Assembly: GCA_024508675.1 (NCBI GenBank) | Contig: JANINQ010000011.1 | Coordinates: forward strand, 62,001 to 126,000 | Source: Afipia sp. | GTDB taxonomy: Bacteria; Pseudomonadota; Alphaproteobacteria; Rhizobiales; Xanthobacteraceae | Direction: 5' to 3' | DNA length: 64,000 nucleotides | Shown here: piece after piece, positions 26,813 through 35,704 of the stretch | How the letters are laid out: each line of letters begins with the position of its first letter | Numbering within the stretch: the first letter of the stretch is position 1 | The notes under the pieces: generated by a model | The model's database searches: none | What the model saw: the letters and a program-made list of their open reading frames with translations, nothing else | What the model was told of the DNA's origin: nothing | Translations under genes and position numbers: made by a program

Positions 26813-26904
26813 CGAGGGCTGCGCAGGCTTGAATTCCGACTGCGTGAGCATAGCTTCACAGCGTGGGCGCACCCGTTGCGTGCGCAATGCAGAAAGGCCT
26901 CATC

Positions 26905-27174
26905 ATGAGCAGAGGCGGCATAGCAATAACAGCGATTCTTCTGGCGATCCTCGCCGCGACAGTCTGGTGGGCATGGCAGGGCTGGGTTGCCCACGCCGAT
27001 GTGCAGATGTCGATCCACGGCTACATTGCCATGGGGCTCGGAATTTTCTTCTCGCTTATCATTGGCTTCGGACTGATGGCGTTGACGTTCTACTCCAGCC
27101 GCCGTGGCTATGATGACCTGCCGCAGGCGAAGGAGCCTGGCGGCAAGGAGCCGGTTTCGCACAACATTCCGTGA
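26905..27174 (+). CDS. small two-helix membrane protein
   Basis: An 89-residue inner-membrane protein with two hydrophobic segments (IAITAILLAILAATVWWAW and IAMGLGIFFSLIIGFGLMAL) and a charged C-terminal tail. ATG 26905 follows AAAGG. I do not recognise a named family with certainty, though similar short proteins occur in Bradyrhizobium relatives. It lies 66 nt before the AidB-like gene, and may be co-transcribed with it. Confidence 0.65.
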   Translation: MSRGGIAITAILLAILAATVWWAWQGWVAHADVQMSIHGYIAMGLGIFFSLIIGFGLMALTFYSSRRGYDDLPQAKEPGGKEPVSHNIP

Positions 27175-27239
27175 CGAAAGGTGCGTGAAACACCTCAAGT
27201 TCCGGTGTAGCCTGTCGTCCTCATCTGCAGGAACGACGC

Positions 27240-28889
27240 ATGGCACAATCATCCCTGTCTCCGACGACCGATGTCTTCAATCAGTCACCTCCGTTTGAGG
27301 ACGTCGATCTGTTTTCCACGGATCGGCCGCTTGTCGACGCTGTTACGGTCAATGGCGGTGAAGCTGCCGGCGTGGAACTTGCCGATTTCGGCAAGCATTG
27401 GGGCTCGGCGGCGATGGCGCAGCGCGGCCGCGTTGCGAACGAGAATACTCCGAAACTGAAAACATACGATTCGCGTGGCTTCCGCCGCGACGAGGTGGAG
27501 TTTCATCCGGCTTATCATGAGCTGATGGCGCACAGCGCCCGTGCCGGCATTCACAACTCAACATGGAACGAGAAGGGCGAGGCGGCGGGCGGCGCATCCG
27601 AAGTGGTGCGTGGCGCGAAGTTCTTCATCGCCTCGCAGGTCGAGACTGGACATCTGTGCCCGATCACGATGACCCGCGCCGCCGTCGGTGCGCTGTCGGT
27701 CGATCCGGCCCTGCGCGCGAAGGTGATGCCGGTTCTCGGCAGCCGCAGCTACGATCCAGCCTTTGCGCCATGGTGGACCAAGCGCGGCATGACCATGGGC
27801 ATGGGCATGACCGAGAAGCAGGGCGGCACCGATGTGCGCGCCAACATCACGCGCGCAGTGCGCGATGGCGACGCCTACCGGATCACCGGGCACAAATGGT
27901 TCATGTCCGCGCCGATGTGCGACGCATTCCTCGTGCTGGCGCAGGCCGAGGGCGGGTTGACGTGTTTCTTCATGCCGCGTTTTGCGCCGGACGGCTCGGT
28001 GAACGGAATTCACTTCCAGCGCCTGAAGGACAAGCTCGGCAACCGCTCCAACGCGTCGTCCGAAGTGGTTTTCGACAACGCCTATGCACTGCGTCTCGGC
28101 GAGGAGGGGCGCGGCGTGCCGACGATCATTCAAATGGTCTCGCTGACGCGGCAGGATTGTTCGCTGGCTTCGGCGGGCCTGATGCGGTCAGGGCTTGCGC
28201 ATGCGCTTTATCATGCGCGCCATCGCAGCGTGTTCCAGAAACATCTCGCGGATCAGCCCCTGATGAAAAGTGTGCTGGCCGACATGGCGCTGCATGTGGA
28301 AGCCTCGACCGCACTGGTGATGCGGCTGTGTCGTTCGTTCGACCGTGCGCCGCATGACAAGGCAGAAGCAGCTTACATGCGGCTGCTCACGCCGGTGGTG
28401 AAATACTGGACCTGCAAGAGCGCGCCCGGATTTCTTTATGAGGCGATGGAGTGCCTCGGCGGCAACGGTTATGTCGAGGAGGGCATTCTGGCGCGGCACT
28501 ACCGGGAGTCGCCGGTCAACGCGATCTGGGAAGGCTCCGGCAACGTGATGTGCCTCGACGTATTGCGCGCCCTGTCACGCGAGGCGGATGCAGCGGCGGA
28601 CGTACTGCACGGTCTTGTGGAAGAGACCAAAGGCTTGCCGGGTGTCGTCGAAGCTGTCGGTTTCATCGCAAAGTCGTTCCGCCAGCCTGATGCTGAGCGT
28701 GTCGCGCGACTGGCTGTGGAGAAACTGGCGCTGGTCGCAGCCGCCGCCGCGCTCAACGAGGTGTCGCCCAGACACGCCGAGTTGTTCGCCGCGACGCGGC
28801 TTGGCGCGGATCATGGCAATCTCTACGGCGCAGTCGATCTCTCGGATCAGGACATCCGTGGTCTGCTCGACCGCGCTTTACCGGCCTAG
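27240..28889 (+). CDS. AidB-like acyl-CoA dehydrogenase
   Basis: A 549-residue FAD-containing protein of the acyl-CoA dehydrogenase family, AidB branch. Supporting segments: FEDVDLFSTDRPLVDAV at the N-terminus, FHPAYHELMAHSARAGIHNS, MGMTEKQGGTDVRANITRA, GHKWFMSAPMCDAFLVLAQ, CLGGNGYVEEGILARHYRES and PVNAIWEGSGNVMCLDVLRA. E. coli AidB is induced by alkylation and protects DNA, though its reaction is disputed; many alphaproteobacterial homologues may act in lipid metabolism. No ada/alk gene is adjacent, so an alkylation role is not supported by context. Confidence 0.85.
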   Translation: MAQSSLSPTTDVFNQSPPFEDVDLFSTDRPLVDAVTVNGGEAAGVELADFGKHWGSAAMAQRGRVANENTPKLKTYDSRGFRRDEVEFHPAYHELMAHSARAGIHNSTWNEKGEAAGGASEVVRGAKFFIASQVETGHLCPITMTRAAVGALSVDPALRAKVMPVLGSRSYDPAFAPWWTKRGMTMGMGMTEKQGGTDVRANITRAVRDGDAYRITGHKWFMSAPMCDAFLVLAQAEGGLTCFFMPRFAPDGSVNGIHFQRLKDKLGNRSNASSEVVFDNAYALRLGEEGRGVPTIIQMVSLTRQDCSLASAGLMRSGLAHALYHARHRSVFQKHLADQPLMKSVLADMALHVEASTALVMRLCRSFDRAPHDKAEAAYMRLLTPVVKYWTCKSAPGFLYEAMECLGGNGYVEEGILARHYRESPVNAIWEGSGNVMCLDVLRALSREADAAADVLHGLVEETKGLPGVVEAVGFIAKSFRQPDAERVARLAVEKLALVAAAAALNEVSPRHAELFAATRLGADHGNLYGAVDLSDQDIRGLLDRALPA

Positions 28890-28945
28890 TCTTTCCCGAA
28901 TCCTGCGCCGTTTCGAGCACAAAGCCGGAATGGATCATTAAGGAC

Positions 28946-28974
28946 TGATCGTCAAAATCCGCTCCAGACGATCA
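28946..28974. repeat. inverted repeat upstream of the CPBP protease gene
   Basis: Arms TGATCGTC (28946-28953) and GACGATCA (28967-28974), perfect over 8 bp, ending just before the CGGAG ribosome site of the gene at 28990. Operator or leader hairpin; undecided. Confidence 0.4.
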
Positions 28975-28989
28975 ACCGGAGATGACACG

Positions 28990-29772
28990 ATGACCGCTGC
29001 CGAAAGCTCCGCTGACGCCGGGCCTGTGTCACCGTCTGGCAAGAGCCGCGAGCCGCGGGCCTGGAAATTCATCGGTACCAGCCTTTGGGGACTCCTGCTG
29101 TTCGGCGCAATGTTCGTTGGCCAGCTCACAGTGGTGGCGTGGTTTCTGATCGTCAGCGGAGAACCGATCAATACCAGCACGCTGACGACGCTGTTGTCCA
29201 ACGGGCGCATTATCTCGCTGTCGGTCATCATGGGATTGCCGGCGATTCTGATCGTGCTTTGGATCGCCACGCGGCTCTCGCGGATTTCCTTCGCCGATTA
29301 TCTGGCCCTGCGCTGGCCGTCGTGGAGAATGCTTGCAACCGGGCTTGCTGCTCTGGTTGCGCTGATGATGGTGTGGGAGGCCGTCAGCCATGTGGCGGGG
29401 CGGGAGTCGTCGCCGGGCTTCATGATGGATGTGCTCAAGACCGCGCGGGCCGATGGCGCGCTGTGGCTGCTGGTGATCGCCTTCTGCGTGGTCGCGCCGA
29501 TCACGGAAGAATTCTTCGCCCGCGGGTTTCTTTATCGCGGCTGGTCGGAATCTTTCTTGCGTCCCGCCGGAGCGATCCTTTTGTCATCGGCCGTGTGGAC
29601 GATGATGCACATGCAATACAACTGGTTCTTCCTCACGCAGGTGTTCTCCATTGGATTGCTGTTCGGCTATCTGCGCTATCGCAGCGGCTCGACCTGGCTG
29701 ACCGTCGTTCTCCACGGCTTCAACAATCTGGCGGCAACGATCCAGACCATCTGGCTCGCGAACAATTCGTAA
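28990..29772 (+). CDS. CPBP family intramembrane metalloprotease
   Basis: A 260-residue polytopic membrane protein of the CAAX protease/bacteriocin-processing (Abi) family. The three motifs are present: APITEEFFARGFLYR (motif EExxxR), WTMMHMQYNWFF (motif H) and VVLHGFNNLAATI (motif HxxxN). Several hydrophobic segments precede them. The proteins it would process are unknown. ATG 28990 follows CGGAG. The AEC transporter gene is convergent, with 3 nt between the stops. Confidence 0.87.
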   Translation: MTAAESSADAGPVSPSGKSREPRAWKFIGTSLWGLLLFGAMFVGQLTVVAWFLIVSGEPINTSTLTTLLSNGRIISLSVIMGLPAILIVLWIATRLSRISFADYLALRWPSWRMLATGLAALVALMMVWEAVSHVAGRESSPGFMMDVLKTARADGALWLLVIAFCVVAPITEEFFARGFLYRGWSESFLRPAGAILLSSAVWTMMHMQYNWFFLTQVFSIGLLFGYLRYRSGSTWLTVVLHGFNNLAATIQTIWLANNS

Positions 29773-29775
29773 GGG

Positions 29776-30702
29776 TCACGTCACCAGCGCAATCGCAATC
29801 GGCATCGTGAGGATGGCGAGTGCGGTTTGCAGTGTCAGGATTTCCGCCACCAGCGGCGCGTCGCCGCCCATCTGCCGTGCGAGGACATAAGCGCTCGATG
29901 CTGTCGGCACCGAGGAGCAACAGGCCACAATTGCGAGGTTCGCGCCCGAGAGGCCGAATGCAAGGCCGAGTGAAATTGCCATCGCCGGCATGACCACCAG
30001 CTTGAGGAAGCAGGAGAGGATTGCAGGCGGAGCCGGACGCAGGACGCCCCTGAGCTGAAGTCCGGCGCCGACGACGAGCAGCCCAAGCGCGAGCGAGGAA
30101 CGGCCGAGCGCATCGATGAAGTCATCGATCCATGTCGGCAGCTTCAAACCGATCAGGTTGGCGGCCAGCCCCAGCGCGCAGGCCCAGATGAACGGATTTT
30201 GCGCGATGGTGAGAAGGATGCGTCCCCATGACAGGCGTGTGGGAGCGGCGTAGTGCGCCAGCACCCAGACGGCCATGATGTTCAGAATGGGAATCATCGC
30301 CACCATCGCCACGGAGGCGAGGGTGAGGCCGATGTCGCCATACAGGTTTCCGGCGACCGCGAGCGCCACATAAGTCTGCCACCGGCAGGAGCACTGGAAG
30401 ATCGAGGTGAACGACGGGCCGCTCACGTTGAGCCGGCGCATCAGGAGCGGCCGTAGCAAGAGACACAGTGTTGCCATCAGCAGGACGGCGATCAGCAACG
30501 CGCCTCCAACTCCGAACAGCGGAACGTCCGACAGTTTCGCGCGGGCGAGTGTCCGGAACAGGAGGGCTGGGAACAGCACGTAATAGACGAGCTGTTCGGT
30601 GCCGACCCAATGCGACTCTTCCTTCAGGAGAAGCCGGCGCAGGACGAAGCCCATCACGATCAGCAGAAAGATCGGCACAATGGCCGCAACGATCGTCAGC
30701 AT
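29776..30702 (-). CDS. AEC family transporter
   Basis: A 308-residue polytopic carrier of the auxin efflux carrier superfamily (PF03547 type): IVAAIVPIFLLIVMGFVLRR, LVYYVLFPALLFRTLA, and a C-terminal half with LGLLVVGAGLQLRGVLRP and PTASSAYVLARQMGGD, typical of bacterial AEC permeases for malate/malonate or unknown solutes. It begins 3 nt after the ruvX stop on the same strand, so the two are probably co-transcribed by read-through rather than for functional reasons. Confidence 0.85.
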   Translation of the reverse strand: MLTIVAAIVPIFLLIVMGFVLRRLLLKEESHWVGTEQLVYYVLFPALLFRTLARAKLSDVPLFGVGGALLIAVLLMATLCLLLRPLLMRRLNVSGPSFTSIFQCSCRWQTYVALAVAGNLYGDIGLTLASVAMVAMIPILNIMAVWVLAHYAAPTRLSWGRILLTIAQNPFIWACALGLAANLIGLKLPTWIDDFIDALGRSSLALGLLVVGAGLQLRGVLRPAPPAILSCFLKLVVMPAMAISLGLAFGLSGANLAIVACCSSVPTASSAYVLARQMGGDAPLVAEILTLQTALAILTMPIAIALVT

Positions 30703-30705
30703 CGG

Positions 30706-31197
30706 TCAGAGATCTCCGGACGTCTTGCGCAATGTCGCGAGCCGGTCCAGCGCGCCTTGCAGGATGAAGATCGCCGCGTGTTCGTCGATCACCTTGGCGC
30801 GCCTGGCGCGGCTCATGTCCATCCCAATCAGTTCCCGCTCGACCGCCGCGGTGGACAGCCGCTCGTCCCACAGGCCGATGGCAAGCTCGGTCTGCCGGGC
30901 GAAATTTCGCGCGAAGGCCCGGGTCGATTGCGCACGGGGACCTTCGCTGCCGTCCATGTTGATCGGGAGCCCGAGAATGAAGCCAACCACCTGCCGCTCA
31001 CTGCACAGGGCGAGAAGCCGTGCAGCGTCGGCGGTGAATGTCTTGCGCTGGATCGTTTCGATTCCCGTCGCGAGCTTGCGGTCGGGGTCGGACACGGCGA
31101 CGCCGATGGTCTTGGTGCCGAGGTCGAGCCCGATCAGGGCGCCTCGGGCAGGCCAGAGTGCGGCAGCTTCGATCAGCGGTAAAATGGCAGCAGGCAT
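30706..31197 (-). CDS. ruvX: Holliday junction resolvase-like RuvX (YqgF)
   Basis: A 163-residue RNase H-fold protein. The catalytic motifs are LIGLDLGTKTIGVAVSDP, GLPINMDGSEGPRA, LWDERLSTAAVERELI and VIDEHAAIFILQGALD. YqgF proteins act in pre-16S rRNA 5' maturation and possibly recombination. ATG 31197 (MPAAIL) is chosen; an in-frame GTG lies 15 nt upstream. In this group ruvX is often near gatC/pyrB, which agrees with the map here. Confidence 0.92.
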   Translation of the reverse strand: MPAAILPLIEAAALWPARGALIGLDLGTKTIGVAVSDPDRKLATGIETIQRKTFTADAARLLALCSERQVVGFILGLPINMDGSEGPRAQSTRAFARNFARQTELAIGLWDERLSTAAVERELIGMDMSRARRAKVIDEHAAIFILQGALDRLATLRKTSGDL

Positions 31198-31247
31198 GGC
31201 TTCGCTTATCACGCGGGATGCAAAGGTTGCAAAGCGGGAACGCCGGC

Positions 31248-32138
31248 CTAAGAGCTTTGCTTTGCCCGCCGTTTGCTGCCGGGGCCAATCGAGGCGACGA
31301 GCGTGCGCAGGGCCAGCACCGGCGGCGAGAGTTCACCCTTTCGCCAGATCAGCGGTGTGACGATGTCGCTTTGCGAGCGGGGAATGCGATTCCGGCGCAC
31401 ATGGGCTTGCGGCATGGTGTCGAGGACGGCTTCAGGCATCAACGCAATGCCGGCACCGGCGGCGACGCAGGCAACAATCGCGTGATAGGAGCTTAGCTCC
31501 AGCACCCGCGACGTGGTCAGGCTGTCGCGCCTCAGCCAGCGTTGCAGGGAACGGCGATAGGCACAGCCGTCGGGAAAAGCGATCAGGCTCTGTCCATCGG
31601 CGTCGCGTGAATGCCGGATCGGGGCGTGGTCGAGACTGGAGATCACCATCAGCCGCTCGCGAAACACCGGCATATGCGCAAGCGAGCGTGATGAGGGCCG
31701 CTCCGCGATAAAGGCGGCATCGAGCCGCCGCTCGGTCACGGCATTGACCAGCGTATCGTTGGTGCCGGTGGTGAGTTCGAGGCGTACATCGGGATATTTC
31801 CGGTGGAATTCGGCGAGCAGGACGGGCAGACGGCTCGCTGTGGTGCTTTCCAGCGCACCGAGCTTGAGCACACCTTGCGGCGCGGAGCCGGACACGACAT
31901 GGCGCGCTTCCTCTGAAAGGTCGATCAGCCGCGCGGCATAACCCAGCAATAACTCGCCGCTGGGCGACAGGTGCAGGCGCTGCCGGTCGCGGTGAAACAG
32001 GGGAGTGCCGATGGCGGTCTCGAGTTGCTTGATCCGTGTGGTGATGTTGGACGGCACACGATGCAGCTTCTGCGCGGCCTTGACGATGCCGCCTTCTTCC
32101 ACAACTGTCTTGAAGATTTGCAGATCGGCGAAGTTCAT
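31248..32138 (-). CDS. LysR family transcriptional regulator
   Basis: A 296-residue LysR protein: winged helix at the N-terminus (LQIFKTVVEEGGIVKAAQKL, VPSNITTRIKQLETAIGTPL, FHRDRQRLHLSPSGELLLGY) followed by a substrate-binding domain starting near residue 90. It is divergent from a YbfB/YjiJ-type MFS exporter, a pairing often seen, so it is the likely regulator of that gene. The intergenic region contains nested inverted repeats (32166-32214) suited to LysR binding. Confidence 0.9.
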   Translation of the reverse strand: MNFADLQIFKTVVEEGGIVKAAQKLHRVPSNITTRIKQLETAIGTPLFHRDRQRLHLSPSGELLLGYAARLIDLSEEARHVVSGSAPQGVLKLGALESTTASRLPVLLAEFHRKYPDVRLELTTGTNDTLVNAVTERRLDAAFIAERPSSRSLAHMPVFRERLMVISSLDHAPIRHSRDADGQSLIAFPDGCAYRRSLQRWLRRDSLTTSRVLELSSYHAIVACVAAGAGIALMPEAVLDTMPQAHVRRNRIPRSQSDIVTPLIWRKGELSPPVLALRTLVASIGPGSKRRAKQSS

Positions 32139-32165
32139 CAGGGTCTTCCGGAAGGGATACGGGAT

Positions 32166-32214
32166 ATTCCTGAATAGAGAATAACATGTTCTCGATTATT
32201 CATTATTCAGGAAT
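32166..32214. promoter_or_regulatory. nested dyads between lysR and MFS genes
   Basis: Outer arms ATTCCTGAATA (32166-32176) and TATTCAGGAAT (32204-32214) are perfectly complementary over 11 bp. An inner dyad GAGAA (32177-32181) / TTCTC (32189-32193) lies within. The region begins 28 nt from the lysR start and is a good candidate operator for that regulator. Function is inferred. Confidence 0.55.
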
Positions 32215-32312
32215 TTGAAAACAGCGTACTGTTTTTCGTAATCGATTCAAGATGAGGCGTGCAGGGCACAGGCTCTTCCACCCGCCTGAATGTCTTTCCC
32301 GTCAGGTCCGTC

Positions 32313-33482
32313 ATGTCGTCCACGACCGTCCCCGCCGCTTTTTCCACGCCACGCGCGGCGGTTATCGCCGTCTGGGCAGGGCTGGCCGGCCTTGCGGTCG
32401 CAATGGGGATCGGCCGCTTCGCATTCACGCCGTTGCTGCCGCTGATGCAACAGGATGCCGGCCTGACCCTTGTTCAAGGCGGCTGGCTCGCGACGGCGAA
32501 TTACGTCGGCTATCTCGCCGGAGCGGTCATCTGCATCTCGGCGCCGCCGCGCCCGGTGCGAGCGATTCAATGGGGGCTGCTGTCGATTGCAGCGTCGACG
32601 CTCGGCATGGCTCTCACGCATGATTTTTGGCTGTGGGTGACGTTGCGTTTTGTTGCGGGAGCAGCGAGCGCTTTCGTTCTTGTCGGAGTTTCGGCCTGGG
32701 CCATGCCCATTTTGGCGCATGTGGAACGGACGGCATGGTCGGGACGCGTGTTTTCCGGCGTGGGTGTCGGCATCTGCTTTGCAGGCTTGATAAGTCTCAT
32801 CGCGGGTGTGGCGGCGTGGGGATCGCAGGCGACTTGGGTTGTTCTTGGCGGTGTGGCCGCCGTCGTCACGTTCGCGCTGTGGCAGAGGTTGGCAGCGACT
32901 TCGGCTCACGCTCCTGCCGCAGCGACGGCGCGGCACACGCCGTTGTCGCGTCATGCGTGGATCGCCGCGCTTTGTTATGGCGCTTTCGGCTATGGCTACA
33001 TCATCCCTGCGACCTTTCTGCCGGCGCTGGCGCGAGAGGTGATCGCCAGCCCTGCGGTGTTCGGCTGGATCTGGCCGGTGTTCGGTGCGGCCGCCGCCAT
33101 ATCGACAGCGCTCGCGGTGCGATTTTTCCCGTCTCATTCGCCGCGGCAGCTTTGGGCGCATGGGCAGTGGGTGCTTGCGGTCGGCGTGATCGCGCCGGTG
33201 CTCGTGGTGAATGTCTATGTTCTGATGTTTTCCGCGCTGTGTGTCGGCGGAACATTCATGGTCATCACCATGGCGGGCATTCAGGAGGCGCGGCTGCTGG
33301 GCGGAGCGCAGGGACCGCGGCTGATCGCAGCCTTCACTGCGGCCTTTGCGTTGGGGCAGATCATCGGGCCTCTCGTCGTAAATCTGTTCCATGGCGGTTT
33401 GACATGGCCCAGCCTGCTCGCAGCATGTGTCCTGGCGGCGAGCAGCGCCATGCTTCGGCTGAGCGCCGACGACACCGGTTGA
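32313..33482 (+). CDS. MFS transporter, YbfB/YjiJ family
   Basis: A 389-residue polytopic transporter with about 12 hydrophobic segments. The YbfB/YjiJ pattern is clear: AGLAGLAVAMGIGRFAFTPL, LLPLMQQDAGLTLVQGGWLA, TANYVGYLAGA, and GAFGYGYIIPATFLPALA. Substrates of this family are unknown; drug or metabolite export is assumed. ATG 32313 is chosen after a CAGG element; an upstream in-frame start at 32259 lies in the promoter. It is divergent from a LysR regulator. Confidence 0.88.
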   Translation: MSSTTVPAAFSTPRAAVIAVWAGLAGLAVAMGIGRFAFTPLLPLMQQDAGLTLVQGGWLATANYVGYLAGAVICISAPPRPVRAIQWGLLSIAASTLGMALTHDFWLWVTLRFVAGAASAFVLVGVSAWAMPILAHVERTAWSGRVFSGVGVGICFAGLISLIAGVAAWGSQATWVVLGGVAAVVTFALWQRLAATSAHAPAAATARHTPLSRHAWIAALCYGAFGYGYIIPATFLPALAREVIASPAVFGWIWPVFGAAAAISTALAVRFFPSHSPRQLWAHGQWVLAVGVIAPVLVVNVYVLMFSALCVGGTFMVITMAGIQEARLLGGAQGPRLIAAFTAAFALGQIIGPLVVNLFHGGLTWPSLLAACVLAASSAMLRLSADDTG

Positions 33483-33555
33483 TGCTGCCGTCTTACGATG
33501 AGATAGAACCATGAACAAAGAAATGTCCGCCACTCCAGCATGAATGAGAAATCCC

Positions 33556-34632
33556 ATGTGGCCTGATCGCCGTCTCCTCGATCTTTTCAAAATCGACGTT
33601 CCGATTGTTCAGGCGCCGATGGCTGGTGTGCAGGACGTCGACATCATGATCGGCGCCGCGGAGGGCGGGGCGCTGGGATCGCTGCCCTGCGCGATGATTT
33701 CGGCAGAGAAGGCGCGCGAACAGGTCCAGATTTTCCGCCAGCGGATCAGTGCGCCGCTCAACATGAACTTCTTCTGTCATACGGCGGTCGAGGCGGATGC
33801 CGGGCGTGAAGCCGGATGGCGTAAGCGGCTCACGTCCTATTTTCAGGAACTTGGACTCGATCCCGGCATGAGCGTGAATGCGGCCAATCGTGCTCCGTTT
33901 GACGCGCAGATGTGCGAACTGGTGGAGGAACTGAAGCCGGAGGTTGTGAGCTTCCATTTCGGTCTGCCGGACAAGGCGCTCCTGACGCGTGTGAAGGCTG
34001 CCGGCGCCATTGTCATCGGCGCGGCGACGATCGTCAGGGAAGCGGTGTGGCTCGAACAGAACGGCGTTGACGCCATTATCGCGCAGGGCGCGGAAGCCGG
34101 TGGTCATCGCGGCATGTTCCTGACGGAGAACATCGCGTCGCAGCCGGGGACGATGTCGCTGGTGCCGCAGGTGGTGGATGCGGTGCGTGTGCCGGTGATT
34201 GCTGCGGGCGGAATCGCTGATGGACGAGGCATCGCCGCTGCATTCGCGCTCGGTGCGGCTGGCGTACAGATCGGGACGGCCTACTTGCGGACACCCGAAT
34301 CCAAGGCCAGCGCTTTGGGAAAGGCCGCGCTTGCAGCCGCGTCGGATGATGCGACGGTCATTACCAATGTCATGACCGGACGTCCTGCGCGCGGCGTCGC
34401 CAATCGCGTGATGCGGGAGGTTGGGCCGGTATCATCCGATGCGCCCGCGTTTCCGCATGCGGCGACAGCATTCGCGCCATTGAAGGCGGCCGCGGAAAAA
34501 CTGGGGCGCGTCGATTTTACCAATCTCTGGGCCGGTCAGTCGGTGGCCCTTGGCCGCGAGTTGGGAGCGGCGGAACTCACGCGCACACTGGCAGCCGAAG
34601 CACGTGAACGGCTGAAGAAACTTTCGGAATAA
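33556..34632 (+). CDS. nitronate monooxygenase (NMO/2-nitropropane dioxygenase family)
   Basis: A 358-residue FMN-dependent TIM-barrel enzyme oxidising alkyl nitronates. Supporting segments: DVPIVQAPMAGVQDVDIMIG, VVSFHFGLPDKALLTRV, GVDAIIAQGAEAGGHRGMFL (catalytic His), VPVIAAGGIADGRGIAAAFA and GVQIGTAYLRTPES. ATG 33556 (MWPDRRLLDLF) fits homologues; ATG 33544 is 12 nt upstream and cannot be excluded. It follows the MFS gene by about 70 nt on the same strand, perhaps as a functional neighbour. Confidence 0.9.
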   Translation: MWPDRRLLDLFKIDVPIVQAPMAGVQDVDIMIGAAEGGALGSLPCAMISAEKAREQVQIFRQRISAPLNMNFFCHTAVEADAGREAGWRKRLTSYFQELGLDPGMSVNAANRAPFDAQMCELVEELKPEVVSFHFGLPDKALLTRVKAAGAIVIGAATIVREAVWLEQNGVDAIIAQGAEAGGHRGMFLTENIASQPGTMSLVPQVVDAVRVPVIAAGGIADGRGIAAAFALGAAGVQIGTAYLRTPESKASALGKAALAAASDDATVITNVMTGRPARGVANRVMREVGPVSSDAPAFPHAATAFAPLKAAAEKLGRVDFTNLWAGQSVALGRELGAAELTRTLAAEARERLKKLSE

Positions 34633-34717
34633 AACGAAAGGCGGGCTGTTAATAACGGCGCGGCGTTTGCTAGTTACCCACGCCGCTGTCGTGCCAATCG
34701 CTCCGCCCGGACGTCCC

Positions 34718-35245
34718 GTGAATCATCAAAGCTCTTTGAATTTTGAAGGCCGCGGCCTTATCCGCTGCGTCCAGCAAATTGGAATGCTGAAGTCGTGGGA
34801 GCGCTGGAAGGGGGCTTCCGCACTTCCCCACATCGAAACAGTGCAGGGCAGGGAACTTGAACGCGTCCGTGACAAGCTGATGTTGCTTGATGTGGTCTGG
34901 CGTGAAGAAAATCCGTCCTACCTGATCCGGTTTCAGGGGGAGGATTTTACCCGGATGCACAACCGCGACTGCACCGGGCTGTTTCTGGATGACGTCATGG
35001 CGCCAGCCGTGCGCGCGCGAGGGTTGCAGGTCTACCGGACGGTGGTGGATCAGCGCATGCCGGCATTTACATCGACGCCGGTGCAGAATGCCGATGGTGT
35101 GACAGTGCACTATGAGCGCCTGCTCTTGCCCTTCACCACGACGGGTGAAGGTGTCGAGCATATCCAGTGCGTCATCACGTTGTTCGCGGAGGACAATCAT
35201 TCCCCGTTCGATGTGATGCGGGAGGCGCGCTCCCGAACGACCTGA
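34718..35245 (+). CDS. PAS-domain protein (PAS_5/DUF1457 type)
   Basis: A 175-residue single-domain protein if read from GTG 34718 (MNHQSSLNFEG). The body (VQQIGMLKSWERWKGASALP, DVVWREENPSYLIRFQGEDF, CTGLFLDDVMAP, VHYERLLLPFTTTGEGVEHI) matches the PAS_5/DUF1457 domain common in alphaproteobacteria, of unknown function. The start is uncertain: in-frame TTG 34667 and GTG 34691 are alternatives, and none has a strong ribosome site. No output domain is attached. Confidence 0.75.
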   Translation: MNHQSSLNFEGRGLIRCVQQIGMLKSWERWKGASALPHIETVQGRELERVRDKLMLLDVVWREENPSYLIRFQGEDFTRMHNRDCTGLFLDDVMAPAVRARGLQVYRTVVDQRMPAFTSTPVQNADGVTVHYERLLLPFTTTGEGVEHIQCVITLFAEDNHSPFDVMREARSRTT

Positions 35246-35281
35246 CGTTTCGGTATCCGGTTGGTGGATTTCAGTAGATAA

Positions 35282-35295
35282 TTGATATTATTCAA
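35282..35295. promoter_or_regulatory. FNR/FixK-like box upstream of gatC
   Basis: TTGATATTATTCAA matches TTGA-N6-TCAA within an AT-rich 154-nt gap; its centre is 111.5 nt from gatC. The surrounding AATTGA/TCAATT dyad extends it. Chance is more likely here than at 7547-7597 because of the local AT content. Confidence 0.3.
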
Positions 35296-35399
35296 TTAAT
35301 TTATTTTAGTTGCCGCTGCGGCGACTTATTTGACGTTGGCGATTCTTGCCGAATGTTCTATGAGGGCGGCTGAATACAGCCGTCCGGAGTTTCCACTAG

Positions 35400-35687
35400 A
35401 TGTCAGTCGATGCCGCCACCGTCCGCCGGATCGCACACCTTGCGCGCATTGCCGTGAAGGATGAGGAAGTGTCCCATCTTCAGGGCGAACTGAATTCCAT
35501 GCTGGCGTTTGTGGAGCAACTGGCCGAGGTGAATGTCGAGGGCGTCGAGCCGATGACATCCGTGATGCCGATGGACATGAAGAAGCGCGTCGACGTCGTG
35601 ACCGATGGCGAGATTCCGGACAAGGTTCTCGCCAATGCGCCGGCCACCGAAGATCACTTCTTCCTGGTGCCGAAAGTGGTCGAATAA
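35400..35687 (+). CDS. gatC: Asp-tRNA(Asn)/Glu-tRNA(Gln) amidotransferase subunit C
   Basis: A 95-residue subunit that bridges GatA and GatB. Sequence [60 protein letters not shown] is typical GatC. It heads gatC - 62-aa gene - gatA, with gatB 1.6 kb further on. GatCAB converts misacylated Glu-tRNA(Gln) and Asp-tRNA(Asn) to the amide forms. Confidence 0.96.
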   Translation: MSVDAATVRRIAHLARIAVKDEEVSHLQGELNSMLAFVEQLAEVNVEGVEPMTSVMPMDMKKRVDVVTDGEIPDKVLANAPATEDHFFLVPKVVE

Positions 35688-35704
35688 CCCGCGAGGCAAA
35701 AGCC

